A stretch of DNA of 64,000 nucleotides, taken from Flaccisagitta enflata (taxonomy: Eukaryota > Chaetognatha > Sagittoidea > Aphragmophora). The stretch lies in contig OZ231126.1 of NCBI GenBank assembly GCA_965153355.1, forward strand, positions 94,922,001 through 94,986,000. The letters run 5' to 3'. This document shows, piece by piece, positions 40,901 through 52,800 of this stretch; position 1 is the first letter of the stretch, and the number at the start of each line of letters is the position of its first letter. The position numbers and the translations under genes are program-made. The notes under the pieces were generated by a model that saw nothing but the letters and a program-made list of their open reading frames with translations, searched no databases and was not told the origin of the DNA.

Positions 40901-43900
40901 TTTCTCTCATTTCTTTCTCTCCTCGTTTCTTTCCCTCCTTGTTTTCCTCGTTTCTTTTTCTCCTTGTTTCTTTCTCTCCTTATTTCTTTCTCTCCTCATT
41001 TCTCTCCTCTCATTTCTCTCCTCATTTCTTTCTCCCTTTTTCTTGCTTTCCTATCTTTCTCTCCTCGTTTCTTTCTCTCCTCGTTTCTTTCTCTTGTTTC
41101 TTTCTCTCCTTGTTTCTTTCTCTCCTTGTTTCTTTCTCTCCTGGTTTCTTTCTCTCCTGGTTTCTTTCTCTCCTCATTTCTTTTTAATTGCAGACATGTA
41201 ACTATAAGAGGCTTTGTCCGTTCGTCGGTCTGTCAGCACGAGTCAAAGAGTGGAAAAGCGTTTTTGAATACCTTTTGCGTATGTTTGAGTGTGTGTGGGG
41301 GAGTTGAGGTGTGGTTGGGGGTTGGATGCCCCTGCCCACCCATCCGCAGCAATATTGTGACACAGCGTCACTTGTTAATTGTTTTCATTTCTTTCTCTCC
41401 TCCTTTCTTTCTTCGTTTCTTTCTCTCCTCGTTTCTTTCTCTCCTCGTTTCTTTCTCTCCTTGTTTCTCTCCTCGTTTCTTTCTCTCCTCATTTCTTTCT
41501 CTCCGCGTTTCTTTCTCTCCTTGTTTCTTTCTCTCCCTGTTTCTTTCTCTCCTTGTTTCTTTCTCTCCTCATTTTTTTCTCTCCTCATTTTTTTCTCTCC
41601 TTGTTTCTTTCTCTTCTCATATCTTTCTCTCATATCTTTCTCTCCTCGTTTCTTTCTCTCCTCGTTTCTTTCTCTCCTCGTTTCTTTCTCTCCTCATTTC
41701 TTTCTCTCCTCGTTTCTTTCTCTCCTCGTTTCTTTCTCTCCTCGTTTCTTTCTCTCCTCGTTTCTTTCTCTCCTCGTTTCTTTCTCTCCTCGTTTTTCTC
41801 TCCTCTTTCTTTTTAGTTTCTTTCTCTCGAGGCTTTGTCTCTCGTTTCTTTCTCTCCTCGTTTTTCTTTCTCTCCTCGTTTCTTTCTCTCCTCGTTTCTT
41901 TCTCTCCTCGTTTCTTTCTCTCCTCGTTTCTTTCTCTCCTCGTTTCTTTCTCTCGTTTCTTTCTCTCCTCGTTTCTTTCTCTCCTCGTTTCTTTCTCTCC
42001 TCGTTTCTTTCTCTCCTCGTTTCTTTCTCTCCTCGTTTCTTTCTCTCCTCGTTTCTTTCTCTCCTCGTTTCTTTCTCTCCTCGTTTCTTTCTCTCCTCGT
42101 TTCTTTCTCTCCTCGTTTCTTTCTCTCCTCGTTTCTTTCTCTCCTCGTTTCTTTCTCTCCTCGTTTCTTTCTCTCCTCGTTTCTTTCTCTCCTCGTTTCT
42201 TTCTCTCCTCGTTTCTTTCTCTCCTCGTTTCTTTCTCTCCTCGTTTCTTTCTCTCCTCGTTTCTTTCTCTCCTCGTTTCTTTCTCTCCTCGTTTCTTTCT
42301 CTCCTCGTTTCTTTCTCTCCTCGTTTCTTTCTCTCCTCGTTTCTTTCTCTCCTCGTTTCTTTCTCTCCTCGTTTCTTTCTCTCCTCGTTTCTTTCTCTCC
42401 TCGTTTCTTTCTCTCCTCGTTTCTTTCTCTCCTCGTTTCTTTCTCTCCTCGTTTCTTTCTCTCCTCGTTTCTTTCTCTCCTCGTTTCCTTCTCTCCTCGT
42501 TTCCTCCAACCGCCCAACAGATGAACTAGCTTATTTTTAATATGAAATTATGATATGTCCAATTTGTCCCGTTTTATTCCTGTGATAATAAAAGCATCGA
42601 TGACGAGTTCGAGGCGGACCCTCCGTCGACCAAAACGCCCGATGTGGACCCCGACATAATCGAGGACGACGAAGACGACGAAGAGGAAGAGTCCGACGAC
42701 GTCGTCCTGGAGGATGGTGAAGACGACGACGTTTTTGAAACGGACCCGGACGAATTCGATTCGACCTCATCAAAATCGGCCCACAATCAGCAACAGCAAC
42801 AACAATCTCCGCCGGTGACACCCCCGAAGCCTATCCCTTCCCACGAAATCCCGAACCACTTGCGAACCAATTGGGACAGTTTCGTCATCGAAATGATCGT
42901 GTGCGCGGGACTGGTCGCGTATCTCGTCAACTATTTCGTGGGCAAATCGAAAAACTATAAACTGGCCAACGCGTGGTTGACTGCGCATCGCGGCATTTTC
43001 GAGTCTAACTTCGCCATCGTTGGTGACGACGGATCCGGCACGGAGGCCGCTTCCGGTACGCTCATGAAAGAGTCGGAGAACGTGTACGCTTTGTGGTGCA
43101 GCGGACGCACTTGCGTCGAAGGCATGCTCTGCGAGTTGAAGCTGCTCAAACGGCAGTGTCTCGTCGCGATATTGGCCAACATGCTCAAGCCGGGCAAGAG
43201 TGACCAACTTCACATCCGCGTCGAAGTCAATAAGGAAGACATGGACACGTTCGTGATGGCCGTCGGCAACCGCAAGTCCATCGCCAAATTGGCCAAAGAA
43301 CTCAACGATCTCAGCTCGCTTTGCGGCGAGAAAAAGTCTGGGGAGAAGATCGGCTTGGGCCCCAATGTGGCCGTCGTGTCAGAGATCGGCGAAGCCACTT
43401 CCGCCGTTCTGGATTCCAAAGTGCTTTCTCTATTGGCCAAGTACGAAGACTGTTTGGATCATATTCACGTCACCGATCAGTTTACCGGCGCCAAAGCCGA
43501 CGCCACCGGCGCCGATACTTCCGGTTCCGCCGCCGCCGTCAAAACCCCCGCTGAACCTCTCAAGCAAATTCGTTGCGTCTTCAACGTGCCGGGTAAAGGC
43601 AAATCCAAGCCGGAGGACGTGGAGGCGTTGAGGCCCTTGGTTCAGCTCGTCTTTCATCTCATCGATAAGATTAAACGCGTCAGATTGTCGAAAGAAGCCA
43701 AGCGTAAAGCCGACATGAACAGGGCCAAAATCGAAGGTGGGTTTGTCTTATCTTGTTTTATCTACCTTGTCTTTTTATCTTTCATCCTTCTTCGTTTAAT
43801 TTCTTTCTCATCTGTAATAAACATTGATCATTTCAGAAAAGTATATAGTTTTCGGTAGAGGTAAAATGTTTTTTAATCGCGTGCACGCGACTTTACACCT

Positions 43901-46900
43901 TGCCATGCTGGTCGGTCCGTCGGTCCTTAACATTTTTAAAATTATGACTTTAACGTTTTTTAAGGTAATTTAAGGTACTCTAGGGTATTTCAGGGTATTT
44001 AAGCTTTTCTAGGTACTTCAGGTACTTTAGGGTACTTTCAGATATTTTCGGGTATTTCTAGGTATTTTTAAGTATTTTTCAACATTTCTGGGTATTTTTG
44101 GGTATTTTTGGGTATTGTATTGTACCAATATTGTATTGATATTGTATCGAAATTTTATCGACATTGTATCAATATATATCACGTGGCCTTGAGGGGAGGA
44201 AGTCTTTTGTTTGTCATTTCCAGAGGCACGCGACTGTTGCCCTCTTGGGCTTGTTAGAAGAAGATACTACACTCTTTTTTTTAATTTTTATAAGAACATC
44301 ATTATTTTTTCAAAGGCTTCATGTTCTTATTTTCAAAGCCAAGTAAAGCTTTCAACGTTCTTAAAGGGTTCTTAATTTCAAATACTATATAAACTATAAA
44401 AAACTATGATTTATCATTATTCAAAAATACTAAAAATTTTATCAAATACTGTTAAAACACATGCCAATCATTAAAGTCTGAGGATATTTTCATGTTATTT
44501 ATTTAAAAAGTTTAAAAATATCCTCTTAATTATATTAAAATTTAAGTGTTTTCTTTGTTTTTCAATCATCATCGCAAGCAAAATTTTTTTCTCAAGATTT
44601 TAAGCCTTTGGATGTTCTTAAAATGTTCTTAATTTTGGGGCCATTCAAAGCCTTGATGTTCTTATGAACTAGGTTCTTTTAAAAAAAAGTGTATCCTTAA
44701 GGTTAAATAGCACAAAATGCAAGAATAAAACTAGTACCTAGTTTTCTTTTAAAAAAAAATCATTTCTGCAAAAGTTTAGGACGCAGAGCCAGATCGGACG
44801 AGCAATTTCTAGTCACACCTTTCTAAGGGCTGCTGCGATTTTTTTTCACGTATGTAATAATATCATGAGTGTGGTCACATATTATATTAATGCTATCTCA
44901 TACCTCGATAGTCAAAAATGAGTAACAGGCTTGAGTAATGTCGTTTTATGGGTGAAAATCGCTGAGAAAATGGCCCTAAACGCAGGAAATTGAGTTCCCT
45001 GGCCTGTTTCATCAATGAAGCTGTTGAAACAATCTGACAAAACCAACGCTTCCGGTATGAAAACAATGGAACATATAGCTAATCCTGGGTTTATTTTCAC
45101 TACAAAAAAAATTTGGCGGCTTCCGGGGTGATAGTATGCTCATAATAAAAATTTGAAGTGAAGATGTCATGGTGACCTTCAGAAATTGATTATTAGTACA
45201 ATTTTTGTAATATTACTTAAATTAGCTATCAAACAAGCAACGAGTGGGGATTTTTTAGTAGAATTAGTATCAATATGTGTCATAGAGCATTGTTGCTCAG
45301 ATTTGACCAATGGGGAGCTCTTTTTATATGCTAAATCGATTTTCAGAGTGAGGTTCTCACTCTTTATCAAGATTTCGAAAATATTATTTTCATTTTTGAG
45401 AATTAAGAATAACAAAATTGAAGAAAAAACTAATTTTTCTAAGAACATACCGGCCTCGGTATGATAAATAGCTAGCCCGGTATGTTTTTGTTTTTTTCAT
45501 TTTTTCATTTTTTATGCAAATTCTTAATTCTCAATGAATTAATCGTGTCATCTTTTTTCTTCTTTTTTTCTTCGGATTTTCCTTGAAATCAGCGAAGATT
45601 GCCAGACGAAAGACAAACACATCGGGTTCAACCTTAGTCGTAGGGGAGCAAGTAGGGTCATTATCAGGGCAGGACATGGGTCATTTTCAAAAAAAAGGAC
45701 ATTGGGCAGGGGCAGTAGCATGTTCTAGCAGAGGCAGAAATAAGCGGAATTTTACCAAAATAAAGATAACTTCTGAATTCTTCATTACAAAAACGTGGCC
45801 AAACACGTTCACAGCTCCCCGCCCCCTACTCACAACTACATATGAGGGGGGGTAGGGTATTTGGGCAGGGGCTGATGGGCAAAAAAGCCTAAAATCGCTG
45901 AAGAAGTGTAATTAAGACTGACTGCCAAACGAGCTGATCAACAGACTGACAAACTATGGTCTGTATGTACGCCTCTATGATTTAGAGAAAAAAAACTTTT
46001 TTTCTTTTTTTTTCCTTTTGTTCTTTCATTCCTTTTTTGGGCAGCGGCCCATATTTCAGCCTTGAGGCCCATATTTCAGCCTCAAGGCCCATATTTCAGC
46101 CTCGAGGCCCATAATTCAGCCTCGAGGCCCATATCCCAGCCTTGAGGCCCGAATCCCAGTCTTGAGGCCCAAATCCCATCTCAAGGCCAAAATCCCAAAT
46201 TCCAGGCCCAAAGCTATAGCCTTTGTCACTGCCCCTGCCCACCCGCACGCGACTTGGGTAGCCGTGTATCCGGCCTTGTTTTTTACATTTACATTTACGG
46301 GCGGTTTTTGCATCACTACGCCTGCCCAGATATATGTCCTCAATTTATCTCATTTTCATCGTGTTTTATTTCTTTTCAATGCCTACAGTACGATGGGAGC
46401 AAAGACGATCAAGACTGGAGGATAGATTTTATGTACTTTAATTTCATCTGATATATAAAAATAATAAAAAAATTGAAATCTATAACTATGCTAATTAAGG
46501 ATTGCTCTATTGCTTTAATATATTGTTTTTTTTTTCATTTTTTAACTTGTGACTTGACTTCATTAGAACTTCATTTTTGAATGTTCTAACCTTGCTCATC
46601 AGATCAGGTAGGAAATTTGGTACTGTTTTCGAATTCGGTGATGTTTTTTGTTTTACTGACTTTCTAAGCGGGTTTTTATTTAGGGTTAGGGGTAGGGTTA
46701 AGGTTGGTTGGGGGTGGTTTTAGGGTTAGGGTTAGGGTCAGAGCTAGCGTTAGGGCAAGGTGAGAGCTGTGTTAAATACATTTCATCCCGAATCTACTTG
46801 AATTAAAGCTTCGCCCAAATGGGAAAACCTGATAAAAACAAAAGATCAGTATCGTCTCCGAAATTTTTTTCCGGAAATTTTATATCATTTAGAAAAAAAA

Positions 46901-48642
46901 ACAGCTCAATTGGATCATTTTTATAGGTTTTATGCCTGTTTTAAGCTTTGCCCGGATATCGATTTACATAATTGTTCTTTTTGAAAAATAGTTGTAAAAC
47001 CTGTAAAAATAATCCGATTGAGCTGATTTCTTTTTCAAAATTGTATAAAATTTTTAGCCCAATCTGATGGGCTAGGTTAAAGTGTTGAAAAATAAAGTTC
47101 TGACAAAGTCAAGTCACAAGTTGAAGAATAACAAACGCTAACATATTCAAGCAATAGAGCAATCTTTAATTACCATAGATCTCAATTTTTTTCATAATTT
47201 AAATAGACTTAAAATACTTTAAATCTATCCTCCAGTCTAGGTCATCTTTGCTCCCATCGTACTGTACTTATGTTTTGCTTTTTTAGTCGCGTGCTACGCG
47301 ACTCTATACCCCGTTTTGTCGGTCCGTCGGTCCATCGGTCCCTCGGTCCCTTGTTATCAAACAGCATCATTTTTGCTGCTCTTTCATATGAATGAATGAA
47401 TGAATGAATGAATGAATGAATAATTGAATGAATGAATGAATGCATGAATTACTGTACGACTGAATGAATGGATGATCAAAAAGATGAATGAAGTCATGAC
47501 TAACGATAAAGAAAATGCAAGGATGAATTAAAAATCTGATATGGTTTTCATTGGTATGGAAGATTATGTCATGATAAAAGAACGAATGAAAGATTTGATC
47601 AATGGATTTAAAGATGAATGAATAGTATAAAATATGATTGAATGTAAGATAAATTGATGAATGAATGATACATTAGAGAATTTAATGCTATGGTAAGAAT
47701 GAAAAAAAGCCAACTCTTTTCTCGAATTAGATGGGAAAAAAATCATTGAAATTTGCATAAACGAATTAATTTACATGTAATAAAGTGAATGAATTTGGAG
47801 AAAATAAATGAATTTTTCTTGAATGCCATATGACACTTACACAGTATCGATTATTGATGAAATTACAACAAAATATTGAAAAATTTTGTGAGTTTCCCCT
47901 TACAGTCCATACTTTAGTATGATATTGATTTTTTAGTAATATTTAGCTTAAAAATCAATATTTTGCATAAATTCTTTTTGCAATGTGATCAGTATGCAAT
48001 ACCTATTGATAATCAAAAGTCCGTTTGCTTCAAGTCAATGATCCATATTTTGACCCATTTGGCTGGAATCTGCCTGGCTTTACTTGCTCTGCGTCTTAGA
48101 TTCTGTAAAGTTTTGTTAGGGAGATCCAAAGTTTTCTGCAATGAATTTTTTCTTTCTACGGTGGTTTTTACCCTTTTTTAAAATTTTTAATTGCGGACAC
48201 GCAACTCTTCTGTAAAATACATAAGAGGCATTGTGCGTCTGTTGGTCTTTGGGGCACGCTTTGAAAGTGCGAAAACGCGCATATATGAATTATGATGTTG
48301 CAGTTAGAATTGTCTTTGTGTGTGGATAGGGATTATGGGGTGGTGGAGGGAAAGAATGGAAACCCGCGTCACGCGTTATCCTCTTTCTAACCCTTTTTTG
48401 TCAGTTTTTCTTTCATTAATTTTCTGTTTCCTTTTATCTCAGAATCTCACTTGAAGATGACGCATTCTCAGCGTCAGGAATTGGCGCAGCAACGTCGCGA
48501 GGAGAAGCGTCGCGCCGACAAAGAAAGGATGATGAACGAGGAAGACCCGGAAAAGCAAAGGCGATGGGAAGAGGCCCAGTACAAGAAGGATATGAAGAAG
48601 AAACAACCCCGCGTCAAGCAAATGAAGATGAAAGCTATGTGA
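37955..48642 (+). CDS. CCDC47: CCDC47 (calumin), ER membrane-protein biogenesis factor
   Basis: Three exons: 37955-38112, 42595-43736 and 48443-48642, phases 2 and 1, giving 499 residues (human protein 483). Residues 1-22 are a signal peptide (hydrophobic [15 protein letters not shown]). Residues about 70-110 are a strongly acidic luminal stretch. One membrane segment lies near 148-170 ([19 protein letters not shown]). A conserved cytosolic domain follows. The C-terminus is a basic coiled coil ([33 protein letters not shown]) ending VKQMKMKAM, nearly the same as the vertebrate tail. In animals CCDC47 forms the PAT complex with Asterix and works beside the Sec61/TMCO1 translocon on multi-pass membrane proteins; this is inferred from orthology. 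ATG context ACCATGG is strong. The introns are 4.5 and 4.7 kb and filled with repeats. Confidence 0.95.
38283..38331 (+). mobile_element. Truncated copy of the 51315 foldback element
   Basis: CAGTAGGGTTCATGGAAAAC and GTGTCTTAATCTCATTTGA match the left terminus of the palindrome at 51315-51916, then stop at the minisatellite. No right end and no TA duplication. Confidence 0.6.
38334..39115. repeat. 16-bp minisatellite, first block (CCDC47 intron 1)
   Basis: Units of the form GCTGGTTTCTTTCTTT, shifting to GCCGGTTTCTTTTTTT after 38830. Because 16 is not a multiple of three, each frame reads the same 16-residue cycle and stays open, giving false frames up to 541 residues. Confidence 0.95.
39116..40240. 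repeat. 16-bp minisatellite, second block
   Basis: Units CCTGGTTTCCTTCTTT, then CCTCATTTCCTTCTTA, then CCTGGTTTCTTTCTCT, each variant in a homogeneous run, which suggests sequential local expansion. Confidence 0.93.
40249..40862. mobile_element. GGCCCC-hairpin cassette inside the minisatellite
   Basis: Left GGCAGCGGCCCCGAAAGGGC then CAATGACCTATGCTTTCACA. Core 40335-40765 is about 21 units of GAGGCTCAAATCCCAGCCTC. Right CAGCATAGGTCATTGGCCCC, then the tail GGTACCGCTGACCATCTAAC. It is flanked on both sides by pyrimidine minisatellite. Confidence 0.8.
40863..42508. repeat. 16-bp minisatellite, third block
   Basis: Units CTCCTCGTTTCTTTCT, very homogeneous from 41870 to 42500 (about 40 units). 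Interrupted at 41188-41375 by a covarying-hairpin repeat. Ends 86 bp before the splice acceptor of CCDC47 exon 2. Confidence 0.95.
41188..41375 (+). mobile_element. Covarying-hairpin repeat, GTTGC subfamily C
   Basis: AATTGCAGACATGTAACT (weak stem TTGCA/TGTAA), TATAAGAGGCTTTGTCCGTT, CGGT tract, far end GGATGCCCCTGCCCACCC and TTGTGACACAGCGTCACTTG. Confidence 0.7.
43874..43935 (+). mobile_element. Covarying-hairpin repeat, short copy
   Basis: Perfect palindrome TCGCGTGCACGCGA at 43877-43890, then CTTTACACCTTGCC and a short CGGT/CCGT tract. Followed by about 15 units of GGTATTTTTA-like repeat to 44120. In CCDC47 intron 2. Confidence 0.65.
44270..44691. mobile_element. CACTCTTTTT-type MITE with TA duplication
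   Basis: Left CACTCTTTTTTTTAATTTTT with ATAAGAAC; right GTTCTT with TTTTAAAAAAAAGTG; TA at 44268-44269 and 44692-44693. Inner GTTCTTA and AAGCCTT motifs in mirrored order. In CCDC47 intron 2. Confidence 0.7.
44700..46030. other. CCDC47 intron, no gene recognised
   Basis: AT-rich. A decayed GGGCAGGGGC-containing segment at 45690-45970 with ACTGACTGCC and a short GACA-like tract may be an old relative of the hairpin repeats. Confidence 0.4.
46037..46285. mobile_element. Fragmentary cassette joined to a hairpin-repeat end
   Basis: GGGCAGCGGCCC then about nine units of a 20-bp repeat (CATATTTCAGCCTCGAGGCC, varying), followed at 46228-46280 by the far end of a subfamily B hairpin repeat (CCCCTGCCCACCCGCACGCG, CCGGCCTTGTTT). 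Confidence 0.6.
46386..47264. mobile_element. Foldback palindrome, 879 bp, TA duplication
   Basis: Ends CAGTACGATGGGAGCAAAGA and its inverse, flanked by TA. Both arms carry GGAGGATAGATTT, AGCAATAGAGCAAT and ACTTGTGACTTGACTT in mirrored order. The arm interior contains a TTAGGG-like block at 46679-46760. Confidence 0.8.
46679..46762. repeat. Interstitial telomere-like TTAGGG block
   Basis: Degenerate (TTAGGG/TTAGGGG)n such as GGTTAGGGGTAGGGTTA and TTAGGGTTAGGGTTAGGG, about ten units, inside the palindrome and present on one arm only. Confidence 0.7.
47284..47358 (+). mobile_element. Covarying-hairpin repeat, GTCGCG stem, short copy
   Basis: Hairpin AGTCGCGTGCTACGCGACT at 47285-47303, CTATACCCCGTTTTGTCGGT, then CGGTCC units. 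Begins 20 bp after the palindrome. A (GAAT)n tract follows at 47388-47450. Confidence 0.75.
47450..48180. other. CCDC47 intron, no gene recognised
   Basis: AT-rich with scattered ATGAATGA motifs at its start, otherwise unremarkable. Confidence 0.45.
48187..48380 (+). mobile_element. Covarying-hairpin repeat, TTGCG subfamily C
   Basis: Stem TTGCG-GACA-CGCAA (48190-48204), ATAAGAGGCATTGTGCGTCT, far end reduced to GAAACCCGCGTCACGCG. Confidence 0.6.
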
Positions 48643-49892
48643 GATATCACTCGCGAGTTTTCCAATTTCATTGGAAGGAAGGAAAGAAGGAAGAATCGAT
48701 TACCGTAGTGGCAGTACAGTACAGTAGTGGTGGCGCTTGTAATGTGAAGCGGGCGCAGACTGAGTTTGTCAAAGGAACTCTGTTTGTTAAGAGATTACTC
48801 AGGGTGGCATATCAGTTGACGATGCCATTCTGTTACACGACGAAGGAAGAGCTTGGGACCGATATGTCTCGAGTTTGACTCGCTGTTGGCTTGAAGTTCT
48901 CAATTTATTTAACCCCCCCCCCCTTTTTGGATAACGATGATGTCGATATTTGTCAGCAGGGTTCAATCTTTATTTTTTTTTACTGACTAGGGGGAAAGGA
49001 TGTACTTGAAGCGTGTTATGTTTTTTCTCCCTCATATTTTGATCACTGCTGAAGTTGGAAAAGTTGCTTTTTTTTTTCTTGCTAATGTTCTTTTAAGACA
49101 TTCTGTGTATGAATTGAGACGTAATCTTTTCGTATTCTTGACGCCTAGGAATGGATAAAAGTGGCATATCTGTTCTGTGCTGGTAGGCGTCCTGTGGTTA
49201 GATTTAGTTGTGGATTTGGCTTGAAGAATGAGTTAGTTTCTCTCGGGATAAAAAATGGTGAGGGAAACTCTTTCAAATTCTACACAATGCAGAAATATCG
49301 ATCATTATCTTGTGTGCCGTTGCCGATCTTGCAGAATTATTTATTTCCTATCATTTTTGAAATTGAGGCCATCGGTTTTAAACCTAAAATTCTGCGCCAC
49401 TGTGTTTAGGTGGGCTTTTTTACACACATACATGTTCGGTGTTGAAACGACAGTGGATGTGTACCTTGTACATTTAGCTTTGTGGTGGTAAGCTAGTTGC
49501 CGGTGAAAAAAATTGTCTTCGCCTTGGATCGAAATTCGTGTAGAAATCTTTTATTCTTAATTGCTTAGTGCAATATAGCTGTGTGTATTTCACCATAAGA
49601 ATTCATTTAATTGAGAATTTCATTTGATATAGAATTTCAACAATGTCTATCACCATTCAACCAATGCTCAATCACGATCATAATTTTCCGACCAGTACCT
49701 GTGTCAAGAACTCATCTTGCACGGTCAAGGAAGATCCGATGAACGCGTAAATTTTGCCATTTATACGTAAAAAAATTTTTCGAACTTCCACGCATTTTCA
49801 CCATTTACTGGCCTTGTTTTCTCATTCGGTTTTAGATTTTTCGTTTCCCCTGAAGACCTCTTGTATGAGGGCTTTAACACGCTGTCGATCGC
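48643..49892. other. CCDC47-NELFB intergenic region
   Basis: Expected to hold the CCDC47 3' UTR and NELFB promoter/5' UTR. No clear AATAAA, TATA box or further gene was recognised. Confidence 0.4.
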
Positions 49893-52800
49893 ATGCCTAA
49901 GAAAGGGACAAAAAAGGGTGGAAGCGGAGGAGGAGGAGATGGAGGGGGCAGCGGGGCGGGATCTAAACGAGAAGCGGAGAAGGAGAAGAAAGATGACAAG
50001 AAAAAAGACGAAAAGAGATCGAGACAAGCTAAGAAAGAGGAAAAGGTCGAGCCGGAGAAACCGCCTGTCGTAGAGCCGCCGACGACAGAGACGGTCTCGG
50101 AGAATGCCGCTGAAGACGATGTTGGTCCCGGCATTCACGACGTCGACGTCGGTGAATTCCACGAACGACTTCAGCCCGTGGATTTGGACGAAATCGACGA
50201 CGAGGCGACGACGATCATCGAAAAGGGTTCAAGCCAAATCGAGGCTTCGTCGACATCGCCATCCACTCTAATTGACGCCACTTCCGGCGACTCAATGAAG
50301 TCTCTCTCCAACGAGGCCGTAGGTAGAGTCCACGACGTCGACGATGGCGGCGTACGAGGCATCAATCACGACGACATCGAGAATCTCATCGATCAAATGG
50401 ACGATTCCAACGCGCGGCAAATTATGGAGACTGAAAACGGCGGCGAGAATCTCGTGGGAGGTGATCTGGGCGGAGTGGACCTCTCTGCGGATGCTGAGAC
50501 TTCCGCCGAGAAGCCGCCTCGTCGACCAGCGCTGAGTGGTTTGGAGGTACTCGATATTCCCGGACCGGAAGCGTTGAGAGAGACTCTGACCAATTCGACG
50601 GACCCTTTGAAGAGTATCGAGGACTTTCAGAGGGCCAACGGGATTTTGTTGCCCAGTTTGACGCCCGCGTTGCCGTTTCTCGATCTTCATGGAATGGATC
50701 GTCGAGAATTCCATCAAACTATTCTCAACGAACTCAGCGAGAAACTGCTCGCCAAAATCGAAAAACTCGGCGCTCTCTCGCGACGCGCCGATCATCAACC
50801 GGAAATCGCCGAGGATGCGCGACGCAAGCTCGAACGTCTCCTCGACGAAAACTTTCGCGTGATTCGCGTCAAGCAGCTGCAACCGATCGTGCTGTCGACG
50901 ATGAAGCATCTGCCGGTGGTCAGGCCGGACATTCTCAATCAGGTCATGAACGACCCGGATTTGTACAAAGCCTCCGCCACCGAAGTAAAACGGCAAATCT
51001 GGGAAGGGAATCAATCGGTAAGACTGCAGTAGCTCCAGATCGATCATGAACTAATGATATAGGCAGATTGTGTTAGGAGTAACATAAAGATGGGGGTTAA
51101 AGAACTGATCTCAGACATGTTCTCACTTCCTCCTAATCATCAAATTTTTGTTGTTTGCTCAATTCCACTTCAACTTTGATCACGTAAAAGGGAGAAGGTT
51201 AGACTGATTTATTAACAAGAATTCACATTCGGTAAACTGTATCTTTCCAACTTCAATTTTACCGGTCGAGGAAAACTATTTGCATTTACTGGTTGTCCCA
51301 TTCCAAAAAGTATACAGTGGGGTTCGTGGAATAACAGCCTAATCTGGAGGATAATATTCAAGTGTCTTAATTTCATTTGACAAATTTGATATTTAAAACA
51401 TAAGTTATTCAATTGATGCTTTTATCCCGGAGTTTTTTGGTTGCTGTGGAAACCAATTTTTTTTCAAACATTGATAACTACTAGAATATCAGTACTTTGA
51501 CAAATATTATCTAGAAACATTGCTCAAAACTAAATTTGCTACAACTTTCCCACAGTATGTTCTGTAAGAATATTGCTCATTTGGCCGCTGCAAGGGGGCA
51601 TCACACCTAGCAACCGCTAGATGATGCTATCTCGCAACGGCCAAACTAGCAATATTCTTACAGAACATACTGTGGGAAAGTTGTAGCAAATTAATTCTGA
51701 GCAATGTTCCCTGATGATATTTGTTAAAATAGTGATATTCAAGAAATTATCAATGTTCAAAAAAATAGTTCTAGAACTTTTCCATAGCAACCAAAAAACT
51801 CGGGGACAAAAGTTTTAATTGAACAACTTATATTTCAAATATGAAGTTTATCCAATGAAATTAAATGACTTAAATACCTTCCTCCAGTTTAGGCTGTTAT
51901 TCCACGAACCCCACTGTATCTCTACTCAGATTATCCTACTCTACAGGAGATAAATTACCTTCTCAACCATTTCATCAGTCACCTGGAGCTCCTTTTCATT
52001 TAATCTACTCAAAATCCTTCACTAACTCGACCTTCTTTTCTCATCTGTTTCCTTCCCTTATTCATTCCCCTTCTCTTCCTTCCCTTCTTCCTCCCCCTCT
52101 GCCCTCCCCTTTTCACTTCCTTCCTCGCATCCACCCCCTTCTCATTCCTCTCCTTATCCTCCCTCTCCTTATCCTCCCCCTCCCCTTCCTTCCCCTTCCT
52201 TCCCATCTGCTTTCCTCTTTCTTCCCTTCCTCAATTCTTGTACTTCCTCTACCTATCCCTCCCTTTCTTTCAATCATGCTTTTCCTTCCCCTTCCCCTCC
52301 TCCTCTTCCTTTCACTCCTCCCTTTCCTCTTCCTTTCACTCATCCCTTTCCTCTTCCTCCTCAACCTCCTTCAGCTATTTGGCGACGAGGTGGCGCCACT
52401 CCTCGAGGCTTACATCGACGGCAAAAAAGACGCTTTATTTTCCGTGGAATCTTCGGCCGTCGCGTTTCTCTCCCTCGCGCCAAAATTGAGGCGTCAAAGT
52501 CGCGTCGTTTCCGATTTGGCGCTCTACGTTGGCGACAAAATCTATCTCTACGATCTCGTTTTACAATTCCTGCGCACTTTATATTTGACAACGCGCGACA
52601 TGCACTATTGCACGTTGAGAGCGGAAGTTCTGATGGCGCTGCACGACACGAAAATCAACAAAATCACGGCCGAAGACCCGTGCTATAAATTCACGTGGTG
52701 TCTCGACGCGTGCATCACAGACAAATCCATCGACGAAAAGCGCGGCGTCGAACTGCAAATGTTCATGGAGGGCATCTCCAAAGAACAGGAGCAAGTGTTG

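Noticed and set aside
40964-42529. A 521-residue plus-strand frame
   Set aside because: Minisatellite translation interrupted by a hairpin repeat; no splice or start context.
42644-43213. Minus-strand frames opposite CCDC47 exon 2
   Set aside because: They are antisense shadows of a conserved coding exon.
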